Origin: Sphingomonas sp.
GTDB lineage: Bacteria > Pseudomonadota > Alphaproteobacteria > Sphingomonadales > Sphingomonadaceae
Assembly: GCA_017418975.1 (NCBI GenBank)
Contig: JAFOMG010000006.1
Span: forward strand, 62,001 to 126,000
DNA: 64,000 bases
Direction: 5' to 3'
Shown: positions 56,100-64,000 of the stretch, piece after piece
Position numbering within the stretch: the stretch's first letter is position 1
Layout of the letters: each line of letters opens with the position of its first letter
Translations under genes and position numbers: made by a program
Notes under the pieces: model-generated
Told to the model about the DNA's origin: nothing
The model's input: only the letters and a program-made list of their open reading frames with translations
Database searches by the model: none

Positions 56100-56132
56100 A
56101 GCGCGCAGCCCAGCCCAGCCCAGCCCGACGCA
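56100..56132. repeat. Short tandem CCCAG repeat
   Basis: Four consecutive CCCAG-type units (AGCCCAGCCCAGCCCAGCCC) in the gap before tRNA-Arg. A simple sequence with no evident role. The rest of the gap 56041-56288 holds nothing else I can identify. Confidence 0.5.
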
Positions 56133-56288
56133 GAAACCGCCGAAACGCGAGGATAGCCAAGCGGGCGGATGCACACACCGGCACTTGAGGCAAACAAAGA
56201 TGGCGCGCCCGAAGGGAGCGGCATCGAACCCGCCAGGGTTCGCAAGGCCGAACGGCCGCCCGAGCTTATGCGAGAATCTTCCAAAAAA

Positions 56289-56365
56289 TGGTGCCCCGGG
56301 AGAGACTCGAACTCCCGACCTGCGGTTTAGGAAACCGTTGCTCTGTCCTGCTGAGCTACCGGGGC
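56289..56365 (-). tRNA. tRNA-Arg (anticodon CCU)
   Basis: Acceptor stem GCCCCGG/CCGGGGC with discriminator A and encoded CCA (56289-56291). The anticodon loop TTCCTAA gives CCU, reading AGG. D-arm (TAGCTCAGCAGG) and T-arm (GTTCGAGTC) are normal; one mismatch at the base of the anticodon stem. Confidence 0.95.
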
Positions 56366-56411
56366 ACAAACGGGTTTCGGAGGCGCGTCGTATCGGGCCG
56401 GGCGCGGCCGG

Positions 56412-56882
56412 TCAATTGCAGGCCTCGGGCGGCACCACCGGCAGCGGCAGCGGCGCGACCGGAACGCCTTCGTCGATCAGCGCCTTCGCCTCCGCCATGC
56501 TCGTCTGGCCGTGGATCGGCGCGGCGGGCGCCTCGCCCAGATGCATGGCGCGCGCCTGGTCGGCAAAGGCGGTGCCGACCCATTGCGAGCCCTCGAGCAG
56601 CTTCGCCTGCGCGCCCGCCAGCGCGGCCATCGCGGCCTTGAGCATTTCCGGCGGGAGTGCCGGCTCGCCCCGGACGGCCGGGGCGGATGCCGGCACGGGC
56701 GCCGGCGCCTGATTGCCCTTGGCGCCGACATTGGGCGCCATCACCGCCTTGGCCACCTCCGCGCTGCCGCATATCGGACAGGCGACCAGCCCGGCGGCGC
56801 GCTGGCCTTCATAAGCCGCGCTCGACCCGAACCACGCCTCGAAGACATGGCCGGCGCCGCATTTGAGGTCGAAGACGATCAC
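56412..56882 (-). CDS. DUF1178 family protein
   Basis: 156 residues from GTG. MIVFDLKCGAGHVFEAWFGS and CPICGSAEVAKAVMAPNV give a four-cysteine zinc-ribbon-like N-terminus, and the C-terminus has GVPVAPLPLPVVPP. Conserved in alphaproteobacteria with no known function. Lies 15 bases after grxC in a minus-strand operon comF-grxC-DUF1178. Confidence 0.9.
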   Translation of the reverse strand: MIVFDLKCGAGHVFEAWFGSSAAYEGQRAAGLVACPICGSAEVAKAVMAPNVGAKGNQAPAPVPASAPAVRGEPALPPEMLKAAMAALAGAQAKLLEGSQWVGTAFADQARAMHLGEAPAAPIHGQTSMAEAKALIDEGVPVAPLPLPVVPPEACN

Positions 56883-56897
56883 AGCCGCCCGATCCCG

Positions 56898-57155
56898 TCA
56901 CGCGGCGAGCAGCGGATCGAGCCCGCCGCGCGCATCGAGCGCCGCCAAGTCGTCGGACCCGCCGATATGCGCGCCGGCGATGAAGATCTGCGGAACGGTG
57001 GTGCGGCCATGGGCGCGGTCGATCATCTCGGCACGGCGCGGGCCGCCCATCGAGATGTCGATCTCCTCATATTCCGCGTGCTTGCCGTCAAGCAGCGCCT
57101 TGGCGCGGTAGCAATAGGGGCAGAACGCCTTGGTGTAGATTTCGATCTTGGGCAT
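56898..57155 (-). CDS. grxC: Glutaredoxin 3
   Basis: 85 residues. Active-site CPYC in IYTKAFCPYCYRAKALL, TVPQIFIAG cis-proline and GGSDDLAAL near the end are all canonical. It reduces disulfides with glutathione in the cytosol. The ATG giving MPKIEIYTK is chosen over a GTG at 57167. Confidence 0.95.
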   Translation of the reverse strand: MPKIEIYTKAFCPYCYRAKALLDGKHAEYEEIDISMGGPRRAEMIDRAHGRTTVPQIFIAGAHIGGSDDLAALDARGGLDPLLAA

Positions 57156-57189
57156 TGCGGCATACACCTGTGGTCGTGCCGGGCGCTTG

Positions 57190-57936
57190 TCAATCCGCGC
57201 CCTCGCCTTCCATCAGAACGCGCGCCCAGCACAGAAGGATCACGCGCGCCGCACCGCCGCGCTTGAGCACCCGCACACAGGCATTGGCGGTGGCGCCGCT
57301 GGTATGGACATCGTCGACCAGCACCACCGTCCTGCCGGAAAGGCGCGCGCCGGCATCCGGCGCGAGCGCGAAGGCACCGGCGACCGCCCTGGCGCGGGCA
57401 CGGGGACCCAGGCCGCGCAGCACCGGCGTGGCCTTCACCCGCCGCAGCAGATCGGGCGCGGCGGGCAGGCCGTGCGCGCGCGCGAGCGAAGCGGCGATCA
57501 GCCCCGCCTGGTTGTAGCCGCGCGACCAGAGCCGCCAGCGATGGAGCGGCACCGGCACGATCAGCTCGGCTTCGCCGGGCATCAGCCGGGCCATGGCGCG
57601 TGCCATGGTGGCGGCGCAGGCGAGCCGTCCCGAATATTTGAGCTTGAGCGCGATCGCCCGCGCCACCTCGCCATAGGCGACCGCGGCGCGGATCCCGTCA
57701 TGCGGCGGCGGCTGGGCGATGCACGCGGCGCAGCGCGCGCCCTCGCCCCGGTCGTGATCGAAGGGCGCATGGCAGGCCGCGCACCAGGGCGGGCCGAGGA
57801 AATCCAGGCTGGCCCAGCAGGTAGCGCAGAAGCGATGGTCCGCCGGCGTTATCGTGCCGCAGCCCGGGCAACGCGGCGGCAGCGCGAGGTCCGCGATGCG
57901 GCGCAGGGATGCGCAATAGTCGCCGAACCGGGCCAT
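57190..57936 (-). CDS. comF: ComF-family phosphoribosyltransferase-like protein
   Basis: 248 residues. An N-terminal zinc finger (CPGCGTITPADHRFCATCW and CAACHAPF) precedes a PRTase fold with the PRPP motif VVLVDDVHTSGATANACV. ComF is linked to DNA uptake in competent bacteria, and in others to an unknown role. The long open frame continuing upstream to 60144 is a shadow; MARFGDY is the family-like start. Divergent from a methyltransferase gene by 42 bases. Confidence 0.93.
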   Translation of the reverse strand: MARFGDYCASLRRIADLALPPRCPGCGTITPADHRFCATCWASLDFLGPPWCAACHAPFDHDRGEGARCAACIAQPPPHDGIRAAVAYGEVARAIALKLKYSGRLACAATMARAMARLMPGEAELIVPVPLHRWRLWSRGYNQAGLIAASLARAHGLPAAPDLLRRVKATPVLRGLGPRARARAVAGAFALAPDAGARLSGRTVVLVDDVHTSGATANACVRVLKRGGAARVILLCWARVLMEGEGAD

Positions 57937-57978
57937 GCCCGCCTTGTCCCCGGCGGCGCGGCGGCGCACAAGCGCGCC

Positions 57979-58824
57979 ATGCCCCAAAACGGACCCAGCG
58001 ATTCCGCCGAGATCTTCGACCGCGCCCTGCGCCGCAAGCGCCGCGACCGCGCCGCCCGCCGCTACGAGGGGTTCGTGCGCGAGCACATGCTCGAGGGGAT
58101 CCAGGACCGGCTGGCGGCGGTGAAGCGCGCGTTCGGCGACGTGCTCGACCTGGGCAGCTTCGGCGGCGGCTTCGACTTGCCGGGCGCGCGCATCACCCGG
58201 ATCGATGCCGGCGCCGGCTTCGCGGCGATGGCCGGCGGCGTCCATGCCGACGAGGATCGCCACCCCTTTCCCGAGGCCAGCTTCGACCTGGTGGTGAGCG
58301 CGGGCGTGCTCGACCAGATCAACGACGTGCCGGGCGCGCTCGCCCTGGCGCGCCGGGCGCTGCGGCCCGACGGACTGTTCCTGGGCGCGTTCCTGGGCGC
58401 AGGCACGCTGGCGACCCTGCGCGGCGCTTTCCTCAGGGCCGAGGCGGAGCGGCCGGTCGCGCGCTTCCACCCGCAGATCGACGTGCGCGCGGCCGGTGAC
58501 CTGCTCACCCGCGCCGGCTTCGCGCTGCCGGTGGCGGACGTCGAGACCCTGACCGTGCGCTATGGCAGCATGTTCTCGCTGCTCCGCGACCTGCGCGGCA
58601 TGGCCGCGACAAACCTGCTGCCCGGCACGCCGCCCCTCACTCGCGGCACGCTGGCCCAGGCCGCGGAGGCCTTTGCGGAACGCGCCGATCCGGACGGCCG
58701 GACGGCGGAGCGTTTCGAGATCGTCTACCTGACCGGCTGGGCCCCGGACGAATCGCAGCCCAGGCCGGCACGACGCGGCAGCGCGACGACGAGCCTGGCG
58801 GAGGCGCTGCGCGTGAAGCAATGA
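57979..58824 (+). CDS. SAM-dependent methyltransferase
   Basis: 281 residues. Class I fold with a nucleotide-binding stretch VLDLGSFGGGFDLPGA and the acid RIDAG; VVSAGVLDQINDVPGAL and ALRPDGLFLGAF follow. The order (SAEIFDRALRRKRRDRAA) resembles the NDUFAF5/BioC-like group seen beside comF in alphaproteobacteria. The substrate is not determinable. Confidence 0.85.
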   Translation: MPQNGPSDSAEIFDRALRRKRRDRAARRYEGFVREHMLEGIQDRLAAVKRAFGDVLDLGSFGGGFDLPGARITRIDAGAGFAAMAGGVHADEDRHPFPEASFDLVVSAGVLDQINDVPGALALARRALRPDGLFLGAFLGAGTLATLRGAFLRAEAERPVARFHPQIDVRAAGDLLTRAGFALPVADVETLTVRYGSMFSLLRDLRGMAATNLLPGTPPLTRGTLAQAAEAFAERADPDGRTAERFEIVYLTGWAPDESQPRPARRGSATTSLAEALRVKQ

Positions 58825-58902
58825 GCGCGGTTGCGGTTTCGCAGCCACGGCGCTAAAGGCGCCGCGTCGGAAAAGGCAGGCTTGGTCTGGTAAGCCCAAG
58901 TC

Positions 58903-58918
58903 CTTTCGGTAACGAAAG
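58903..58918. promoter_or_regulatory. Inverted repeat upstream of monooxygenase
   Basis: CTTTCG-GTAA-CGAAAG is a perfect 6-bp dyad in the 225-base gap before the FAD monooxygenase gene. Possible operator or small hairpin; the regulator is unknown. No small gene supported in the rest of the gap. Confidence 0.4.
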
Positions 58919-59049
58919 CTCTGGTCTTTGGCCTCGCGCCCGGGATCCCCACGACGAACATCGGACGCCACCGGGCGCTCCGTGGTTCGTCCATGCGGGT
59001 CTCCAGCACGGGAAACGCTCCGGTCGAACCATCGACTTGGGAGTAGTTC

Positions 59050-60573
59050 ATGCCACACCGCCACACCGTACTTCACGATGCCGTCATTGCCGGGGCCGGC
59101 CCCGTCGGCCTGTTCCTCGCCTGCGAGCTGCGCCTGGCCGGCCTGTCCGTCCTGGTGCTGGAGCAGGCGGAAGACCCGCATTCGCCGCTGAAGCGGCTCC
59201 CCTTCGGGATGCGCGGCCTGTCGGCGCCGACGCTCGAGGCGCTTTACCGGCGCGGCCTGCTCGACGATGTCGTCGCGGCGCAGCGCGCCGGTGCCGCCTC
59301 CCCCGCCGCCGCGCATTGGGCGCGGCAGCCCCGGCGACCGGCGGGGCATTTCGCCGGCATCCAATTCTATCAGGACGATGTCGATCCCGCGGCCTGGCCC
59401 TGGCACCTGCCGAGCCCCGCGGGCACCGGCATGGCAGTGACGCTGGAGTCGTTCGAGACCGTGCTGGCGGCGCGGGCGAGCGCGATCGGCGTCTCGATCC
59501 GGCGCGGCTGCGGCGTCGACGGCCTCGACTCGTCCGGGGACGAAGTGGCGGTCCATGCCGGCGGCGAGACGTTCCGCGCGCGCTGGCTGATCGGCTGCGA
59601 CGGCGGGCGCAGCCTTGTGCGCAAGGCGGCCGGCTTCGATTTTGCCGGCACCGATCCCGAGTTCACCGGCTATTCGGCCGAAGTCGAGCTCGCCGATCCG
59701 GACGCGCTCCCGCCCGGCCGGCACTATAGCGCGGCCGGCATGTTCACCTATGCGCCGCCGGGCACGATCGCGATGGTCGATTTCGACGGCGGCGCCTTTC
59801 ACCGGACCCGGCCGATCACGCCCGAACATGTTCAGGCGGTGCTGCGCCGCGTGACCGGCACGGAGGTGACGCTGCGCGCGCTCCGGCTCGCCACGACCTG
59901 GACGGACCGCGCCCATCAGGCGACGGCCTATCGCAAGGGGCGCGTGCTGCTCGCGGGCGATGCCGCGCACATCCACTCGCCGCTGGGCGGGCAAGGGCTC
60001 AACCTCGGGATCGGGGACGCGATGAACCTGGGGTGGAAGCTGGCCGCCACGATCCGGGGCACCGCGCCGGCCGGCCTGCTCGACAGCTATGCGGCCGAAC
60101 GCCATCCGGCAGGCGCGCAGGTGCTCGACTGGTCGCGGGCGCAAGTGGCGCTCATGCGGCCCAGCCCCGGCACCCGCGCGCTCGCGGCCATCGTCCGCGA
60201 CCTGACCGCGACCCGCGACGGCGCGACTTATTTCGCCGAGCGCGTATCGGGCGTCTCGCTACGCTACGCGCTGGACGGCACCCATCCGCTGGCCGGCCGC
60301 AGCATGCCGGACTTCGCGCTGGCCGACGGACGGCAGGCCGGCCCGCTGCTGTGCGAGGGCAAGGGCCTGCTGCTCGACTTCGACGCCCATGCGCCGCTGC
60401 ACGCCGTGGCGGCGCGCCGGGACGGGCGGATCGACTATGTGGCATGCGACGCGAAGGTGCGGCTCGGCCTGAGCGCGGTGCTGGTGCGCCCCGACGGCGT
60501 CGTCGCCTGGGCGAGCGAAGGCGGGCCGGACGCGGGCGAGGCGGAGCGCGCGGCGGCGCGGTGGTTCGGCTAG
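59050..60573 (+). CDS. FAD-dependent aromatic monooxygenase (class A flavoprotein)
   Basis: 507 residues. FAD motif IAGAGPVGLFLA at the N-terminus, CDGGRS (DG motif) and LLAGDAAHIHSPLGGQGLN (GD motif), with a thioredoxin-like C-terminal extension typical of the PF01494 phenol/polyketide hydroxylases. It hydroxylates an aromatic or polycyclic substrate with NADPH and oxygen; relatives act on phenols, polyketides or rifamycin. GGGAG precedes the ATG. It converges on the Nudix gene, overlapping by 4 bases. Confidence 0.9.
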   Translation: MPHRHTVLHDAVIAGAGPVGLFLACELRLAGLSVLVLEQAEDPHSPLKRLPFGMRGLSAPTLEALYRRGLLDDVVAAQRAGAASPAAAHWARQPRRPAGHFAGIQFYQDDVDPAAWPWHLPSPAGTGMAVTLESFETVLAARASAIGVSIRRGCGVDGLDSSGDEVAVHAGGETFRARWLIGCDGGRSLVRKAAGFDFAGTDPEFTGYSAEVELADPDALPPGRHYSAAGMFTYAPPGTIAMVDFDGGAFHRTRPITPEHVQAVLRRVTGTEVTLRALRLATTWTDRAHQATAYRKGRVLLAGDAAHIHSPLGGQGLNLGIGDAMNLGWKLAATIRGTAPAGLLDSYAAERHPAGAQVLDWSRAQVALMRPSPGTRALAAIVRDLTATRDGATYFAERVSGVSLRYALDGTHPLAGRSMPDFALADGRQAGPLLCEGKGLLLDFDAHAPLHAVAARRDGRIDYVACDAKVRLGLSAVLVRPDGVVAWASEGGPDAGEAERAAARWFG

Positions 60574-61004
60574 GCCTTCCCGGGCGCGTCCGCGAAGCCA
60601 CGCCACCCCGCCAGCGCCGCCACCAGTGGCACGTCCGCCGGCGGCATCGCCATCCCCGACATCTCCGCCGGGGTCACCCAGCGCAGCGCCGTCGCATGGT
60701 GCGCGACCGGCTCACCCGCCCATGCCCGGCAGGTGTAGAGCAGCAACAGCAGGTGCCGCCCGTCCAGCGGCTCGCTCGCAAAGGCGAGCGGCACGAGGCC
60801 GGACGGGTCGAGCGCAATCCCCAGCTCCTCGTGGAGCTCCCGGGCCAGCGCCGCTTCGGGGCGCTCGCCCGGCTCGATCTTGCCGCCCGGAAACTCCCAG
60901 AGCCCGGCCATCGGCTTGCCCGGCGGGCGCTGCTGGAGGAGCACCCGGCCGCGATCATCGATCAGGGCAGCCGCCACGACGAGCAACATGTCAGAAGCAA
61001 TCAT
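60570..61004 (-). CDS. Nudix hydrolase, MutT-like (8-oxo-dGTP diphosphatase type)
   Basis: 144 residues. The Nudix box GGKIEPGERPEAALARELHE then ELGI is complete (GX5EX7REUXEEXGU). The WEFPGGKIEPGE start and LLQQRPPGKPMAGLWEFPGG region resemble MutT, which cleanses oxidised dGTP. Overlaps the monooxygenase end. Confidence 0.9.
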   Translation of the reverse strand: MIASDMLLVVAAALIDDRGRVLLQQRPPGKPMAGLWEFPGGKIEPGERPEAALARELHEELGIALDPSGLVPLAFASEPLDGRHLLLLLYTCRAWAGEPVAHHATALRWVTPAEMSGMAMPPADVPLVAALAGWRGFADAPGKA

Positions 61005-61065
61005 CAGCTTTTCGTTAAGCCTCTTCGGCTAGATTGTTGCCATCATTGGAGAAGAAGCGCCCACA

Positions 61066-61254
61066 ATGCGAGCCCTTGTACGAGCGATCCGCGATGTGAT
61101 GCACGACCGCCGCGCCGCGACCGCAGTGGAATATGGCTTCATCCTCGCGCTCATCGTCATTGCAATGATGGCCAGCCTGATGAGCGTCGCCAACACCACC
61201 ACGGACATGTGGAGCAACGTCACCAACAAGGTGCAGGCAGCCACTCAGTCCTGA
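61066..61254 (+). CDS. Flp-type pilin
   Basis: 62 residues. A short basic leader ending in the prepilin motif (RRAATAVEYGFILALIVIAM), with Glu at +5 and Tyr at +6 of the processed helix, and one hydrophobic segment. Flp pilins build tight-adherence pili after cleavage by a prepilin peptidase. No tad/cpa assembly genes are in the window. A second Flp pilin follows. Confidence 0.9.
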   Translation: MRALVRAIRDVMHDRRAATAVEYGFILALIVIAMMASLMSVANTTTDMWSNVTNKVQAATQS

Positions 61255-61385
61255 TTCTGGTTACGATGCCGTAACACTCGCTCTTAGCCGTTTCTTTACT
61301 TCCCAACCGTAGTTTCGAGTTGCCGAACCGGAGTCTCCGGTGAGGCCGGGTGAATGAAGCAATCCTTGAACACTGGAGACCGGTT

Positions 61386-61553
61386 ATGCAGAAGATCCGC
61401 AACTTCCTGAAGAATTCGAAGGGCGCGACCGCCATCGAGTACGGCCTGATCGCCGCTCTGATCGCCGTCGCCGCGATTGCCGCCATGCAGGGCCTCGGCA
61501 ACTCGCTGAAGTCGACCTTCACCAACGTTTCGGCGAGCATGAAGGTCTCGTAA
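61386..61553 (+). CDS. Flp-type pilin
   Basis: 55 residues; GGAG 8 bases before the ATG. Canonical GATAIEYGLIAALIAVA motif: cleavage after Gly and Glu-Tyr at +5/+6. Shorter leader than the upstream pilin and closer to the family consensus, so this may be the major subunit. A T-rich terminator follows. Confidence 0.95.
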   Translation: MQKIRNFLKNSKGATAIEYGLIAALIAVAAIAAMQGLGNSLKSTFTNVSASMKVS

Positions 61554-61578
61554 GCCTTCCGACGAAACGAACGAGAAC

Positions 61579-61610
61579 GGGCGGCGGGACCTTGGTTCCG
61601 CCGCCCTTTT
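61579..61610 (+). terminator. Terminator after second Flp pilin
   Basis: GGGCGGCGG (61579-61587) and CCGCCGCCC (61598-61606) pair around a 10-base loop, then TTTT. Strong terminator; the following pilin-like gene needs its own promoter or read-through. Confidence 0.9.
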
Positions 61611-61779
61611 CTTGCCGGAAGAACCCCCGGGATCATGTCCGGGCGCGGGCGCGCGTTCGCGCTTGCGAACCCTGACCGGTGCGAGGCCGCTACCTTCGCG
61701 CGCATCCAAGTAGTTTTCCTGAACCGCGGCGAACGGGCCGCTTCACCCGGCGTACAGCCGACTCTCCTATAAGGAAGGA

Positions 61780-61932
61780 ATGAAGCAGCTTTCCTCCAAA
61801 AAGGCGGTGACGCGGATCGAGCTGGCGGTGGTCGCGTTCCTCGCGCTTTGCGCGGTGCTCGCGGTCATCCAGGGCCTGGGCATGATCGGGGCGAGCATGG
61901 CCGCCGCCGAGCATATCGCTCCGGTCCGCTAG
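61780..61932 (+). CDS. Small pilin-like peptide
   Basis: 50 residues, AAGGAAGGA just before the ATG. Short basic leader MKQLSSKK, then AVTRIELAVVAFLALCAVLA: the line-up with the second Flp pilin (GATAIEYGLIAALIAVAAIA) places Glu at +5 but Leu in place of Tyr at +6, with QGLG in both. It may be a minor pilin or TadE-like member of the same set. It stops 2 bases before the convergent accA stop. Confidence 0.7.
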   Translation: MKQLSSKKAVTRIELAVVAFLALCAVLAVIQGLGMIGASMAAAEHIAPVR

Positions 61933-61934
61933 CG

Positions 61935-62882
61935 TCAGATCCGGCCCATCGCCAGGAACTTGGCGCGGCGCGCCTGGCGCAGGCTCTCGGGCGACATGCC
62001 GTCGAGCTTGCGCAGCGATTCCTCGATCGCATCCCCCAGCGCATGGATCGCCGCACCGGGCTCGCGGTGCGCACCGCCCAGCGGCTCGCCGACGATCCGG
62101 TCGATCACCTTCAGCTCCTTCAGGTGCTGCGCGGTGACCTTCATCGCCTCCGCCGCCTCCGCCGCCTTGTCGGCGGTGCGCCACAGGATCGAGGCGCAGC
62201 CCTCGGGCGAGATCACCGAATAGACCGCATGCTCCATCATCAGCACGGTGTTGCCCGCGGCAAGCGCGATCGCCCCGCCCGAGCCGCCCTCGCCAAGGAT
62301 CGATGCAACCAGCGGCACGCCGAGATTGAGGCAAGCTTCGGTCGAGCGCGCGATCGCCTCGGCCTGGCCGCGCTCCTCGGCCTGCACGCCGGGAAAGGCG
62401 CCCGAGGTGTCGACCAGGGTGATCACCGGCAGATGGAATTTGTCGGCGAGCGCCATCAGGCGAATGGCCTTGCGATAGCCCTCGGGCTTGCCCATGCCGA
62501 AATTATGCTTGAGCCGGCTGGCGGTATCGTCGCCCTTTTCATGGCCGATCACCATCACCCTGCGCCCGCGGAACCGGCCCAGGCCGCCCTGGATCGCATT
62601 GTCGTCGGCAAAGGCGCGATCGCCGCCCAGCGGCATGAACTCCTCGATCAGCCCGGCGACATAATGTTTGAAGTGCGGGCGCTCGGGATGGCGGGCAACC
62701 TGGGTCTTCTGCCAGGGCGTGAGCCTGGCATAGGTATCCCTGAGGAGCTTCTCGGCCTTGGCCTGGAGCGGGGCGATCTCCGCATCGATATCGACGGCGC
62801 CGCCCTCCGCGGTCTGGCGCAGCTCGTCGATGCGGGTCTGAAGCTCGGCGATCGGCTTCTCGAAGTCGAGGAAAGTGGTCAT
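61935..62882 (-). CDS. accA: Acetyl-CoA carboxylase carboxyltransferase subunit alpha
   Basis: 315 residues. Crotonase-like fold with [18 protein letters not shown] and [14 protein letters not shown], and an N-terminal helical extension ([17 protein letters not shown]). With AccD it transfers the carboxyl from biotin to acetyl-CoA to make malonyl-CoA. Lies downstream of xerD across a repeat. Confidence 0.97.
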   Translation of the reverse strand: MTTFLDFEKPIAELQTRIDELRQTAEGGAVDIDAEIAPLQAKAEKLLRDTYARLTPWQKTQVARHPERPHFKHYVAGLIEEFMPLGGDRAFADDNAIQGGLGRFRGRRVMVIGHEKGDDTASRLKHNFGMGKPEGYRKAIRLMALADKFHLPVITLVDTSGAFPGVQAEERGQAEAIARSTEACLNLGVPLVASILGEGGSGGAIALAAGNTVLMMEHAVYSVISPEGCASILWRTADKAAEAAEAMKVTAQHLKELKVIDRIVGEPLGGAHREPGAAIHALGDAIEESLRKLDGMSPESLRQARRAKFLAMGRI

Positions 62883-62972
62883 CGCTGCGCGGGCTAACCT
62901 TGGCGCGAAGCTACGTCAACGAGCGGGTAGGTTGAGCGATCCCGTTGTGAGGCGCGGAAGCCGCTCCAACCC

Positions 62973-62995
62973 TCATCCGGCACAAGGCCGGGATG
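62973..62995. repeat. Single REP-like hairpin, copy R7
   Basis: CCTCATCCGGCACAAGGCCG then GGATGG forms the same short hairpin as R8 (23361). It abuts the 40-bp repeat copy B, as R5 abuts copy A. Confidence 0.6.
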
Positions 62996-63029
62996 GCGGC
63001 AGAAAATCAAATAATTGCCTGGGTTCTCA
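62990..63029. repeat. 40-bp dispersed repeat, copy B, inverse of 42299-42338
   Basis: Reverse complement matches copy A in 37 of 40 positions (for example GATTTTCTGCCG and AGAACCCAGGCAA). Lies in the gap between xerD and accA. Confidence 0.8.
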
Positions 63030-63038
63030 ATCTGGCGG

Positions 63039-63944
63039 CTAGCCTCGCTTCCCCAGCGCTTCACCCAAAGGATGCCGCTGGTTGACCAGCTCGACCAGCC
63101 GGCGGCTGTCGACATGGGTATAGATCTCGGTCGTCGCGATATCGGCATGACCGAGCATCGCCTGCAGCGCGCGCAGATCGGCGCCGCCCTCCAGCAGATG
63201 GGTGGCGAAGGCATGGCGGAGCACATGGGGGCTCACCCGGTCAGGCGGGATGCCCGCCTCCCCGGCCAGCGCGCGGACGAGCTGGTAGAGCCGGATGCGC
63301 GAGAGATGCCCCTTGCCCGAGGGAAAGAGGAAGGGCCGGTCCGCCGCGACATGCCCGCGCCACGCCGCGACGGCGGCACGGGCGCGGTCCGAGATCGGCA
63401 CCAGCCGCTCCCGCCCGCCCTTGCCCTTCAGGATCAGATAGGGTCGATCGGGCGACACGGCGTTGCGCGGCAGCGACACCAGCTCGGTGGCGCGCAGGCC
63501 AGAGCCATAGAGCAGCTCGATCAGCGCCAGCAGCCGCAGGTCGTTCGGATCGGGCGGCACCCGCGCGATGCGCGCATCGATCGCGGCGAACATCCGGTCG
63601 ACGTCCTCCACTCCGAGCACCTTGGGCAATGCGCGCGCGGTGCCGGGGCGCGGCAGCATGGCCGAGGGATCGTCCGCGCGCAGCTTCTCATCGGCGAGGA
63701 ATGCATAGAAACGGCGCAGCGCCGCCGATTTGCGGGCGACGGTGGCGCGCGAGAGCGGCTGCCACTCGGCGCCGAGCCGCTCCAGCTCCGGCCGCCCGGC
63801 ACCGCCCAGCCCGCCGCCGAGAAATTCGGAGGCGAGCCGCAGATCGGTGCCATAGGCGGCGATGGTATTGGCAGCGGCGCCCGCCTCCGCCCGCATCATC
63901 TCGAGGAAGCGCTCGATCAGCGCCCGGTCTTCGGAGACGCTCAA
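63039..63944 (-). CDS. xerD: Tyrosine recombinase XerD
   Basis: 301 residues. Catalytic residues visible: Arg in GSGLRATEL, Lys in KGKGGRER, HVLRH, and Tyr in TTEIYTH. With XerC it resolves chromosome dimers at dif, coupled to division. TTG start overlaps the stop of the upstream partial gene (TTGA). Confidence 0.92.
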   Translation of the reverse strand: MSVSEDRALIERFLEMMRAEAGAAANTIAAYGTDLRLASEFLGGGLGGAGRPELERLGAEWQPLSRATVARKSAALRRFYAFLADEKLRADDPSAMLPRPGTARALPKVLGVEDVDRMFAAIDARIARVPPDPNDLRLLALIELLYGSGLRATELVSLPRNAVSPDRPYLILKGKGGRERLVPISDRARAAVAAWRGHVAADRPFLFPSGKGHLSRIRLYQLVRALAGEAGIPPDRVSPHVLRHAFATHLLEGGADLRALQAMLGHADIATTEIYTHVDSRRLVELVNQRHPLGEALGKRG

Positions 63945-64000
63945 GCCGATCGCGTGACCGCCTCCACGGCGATCATCCGCGCATAGCTGGCCATCCCCGC
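63941..64000 (-). CDS. 3' end of an unknown protein (start outside window)
   Basis: The last 19 residues (AGMASYARMIAVEAVTRSA) run in from beyond 64000 and stop on the xerD start codon. Coupled to xerD; too short to identify. Confidence 0.5.
   Translation of the reverse strand, partial: AGMASYARMIAVEAVTRSA

Noticed and set aside
58861..59049. Riboswitch in the gap before the FAD monooxygenase
   Set aside because: Only one small hairpin dyad is seen; no conserved riboswitch core recognised.
57937..60144. Minus-strand frame continuing upstream of comF to 60144
   Set aside because: It runs antisense through the methyltransferase and monooxygenase genes, both with clear motifs; composition is Arg/Gly/Ala-rich and no ComF relative is so long. 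The true start is MARFGDY at 57936.

Overview
The window reads as chromosomal DNA of a Sphingomonas-like alphaproteobacterium (Sphingomonadaceae). It is GC-rich and densely coded. It carries two large TonB-dependent receptors of the type that is abundant in sphingomonads, a gatC-gatA-gatB amidotransferase operon, Flp pilins, a SWIB-domain protein and several conserved families without named function (DUF4153, DUF3089, DUF4336, DUF4328, DUF1178, DUF1801). There is no prophage, plasmid backbone or CRISPR array; most of the window is core metabolism and housekeeping. The genus is inferred from gene content only.

Layout. 1-5.8 kb: 3' part of a sensor histidine kinase, a TonB receptor, a membrane glycosyltransferase and a DUF4328 protein. 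5.9-10.6 kb: trigger factor with a long Lys/Ala-rich tail, tRNA-Leu, two coupled small proteins, a Crp-type regulator, and an ArsR repressor divergent from a fatty-acid desaturase. 10.6-19.3 kb: a minus-strand run of exported proteins (two unknown, one cyclophilin), gatCAB, a DUF4153 membrane protein and a DUF3089 hydrolase. 19.4-23.8 kb: ruvX, pyrB and a dihydroorotase-like gene that lacks its metal-binding HxH motif, then DUF1801. 24.1-29.5 kb: a parA / ribbon-helix-helix / TPR-SPOR operon facing a Sel1-SPOR gene, then MipA and DUF4336. 29.6-32.9 kb: an isolated beta-helix (tailspike-like) protein, serB, miaA. 32.9-36.3 kb: ilvB-ilvN-ilvC. 36.6-40.3 kb: TMEM175-type channel, a GIY-YIG nuclease gene enclosed by perfect 27-bp inverted repeats, and a second TonB receptor. 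40.6-44.3 kb: a folE / pteridine-reductase-like SDR / folB operon and leuA with a leucine attenuation leader. 44.4-50 kb: lipoprotein, SWIB protein, HI0933-type flavoprotein, chemoreceptor, and a HxlR / NAD(P)H quinone reductase divergent pair. 50.3-56 kb: DEAD-box helicase, DUF188 protein, an unusual fusion of a DegT-type aminotransferase with a flavoprotein, and a glycosyltransferase. 56.3-64 kb: tRNA-Arg, DUF1178, grxC, comF, a methyltransferase, a FAD monooxygenase, a Nudix hydrolase, two Flp pilins and a third pilin-like peptide, accA, xerD.

The branched-chain pathway is well represented: ilvBNC, plus leuA under apparent leucine attenuation. Three enzymes of pterin metabolism sit in one overlapping operon. 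Two features look under-described. (1) A family of hairpin-paired repeats (consensus core CCCCGC-GAAG/GCAG-GCGGGG) lies in at least six intergenic gaps, and one pair exactly brackets a GIY-YIG endonuclease gene, which suggests a REP-like mobile family with a nuclease partner. (2) The aminotransferase-oxidoreductase fusion is translationally coupled to a glycosyltransferase and could make and attach an oxidised amino sugar or related group. Start codons were chosen by ribosome-binding sites, signal peptides and overlaps; names are by motif recognition without database searches.
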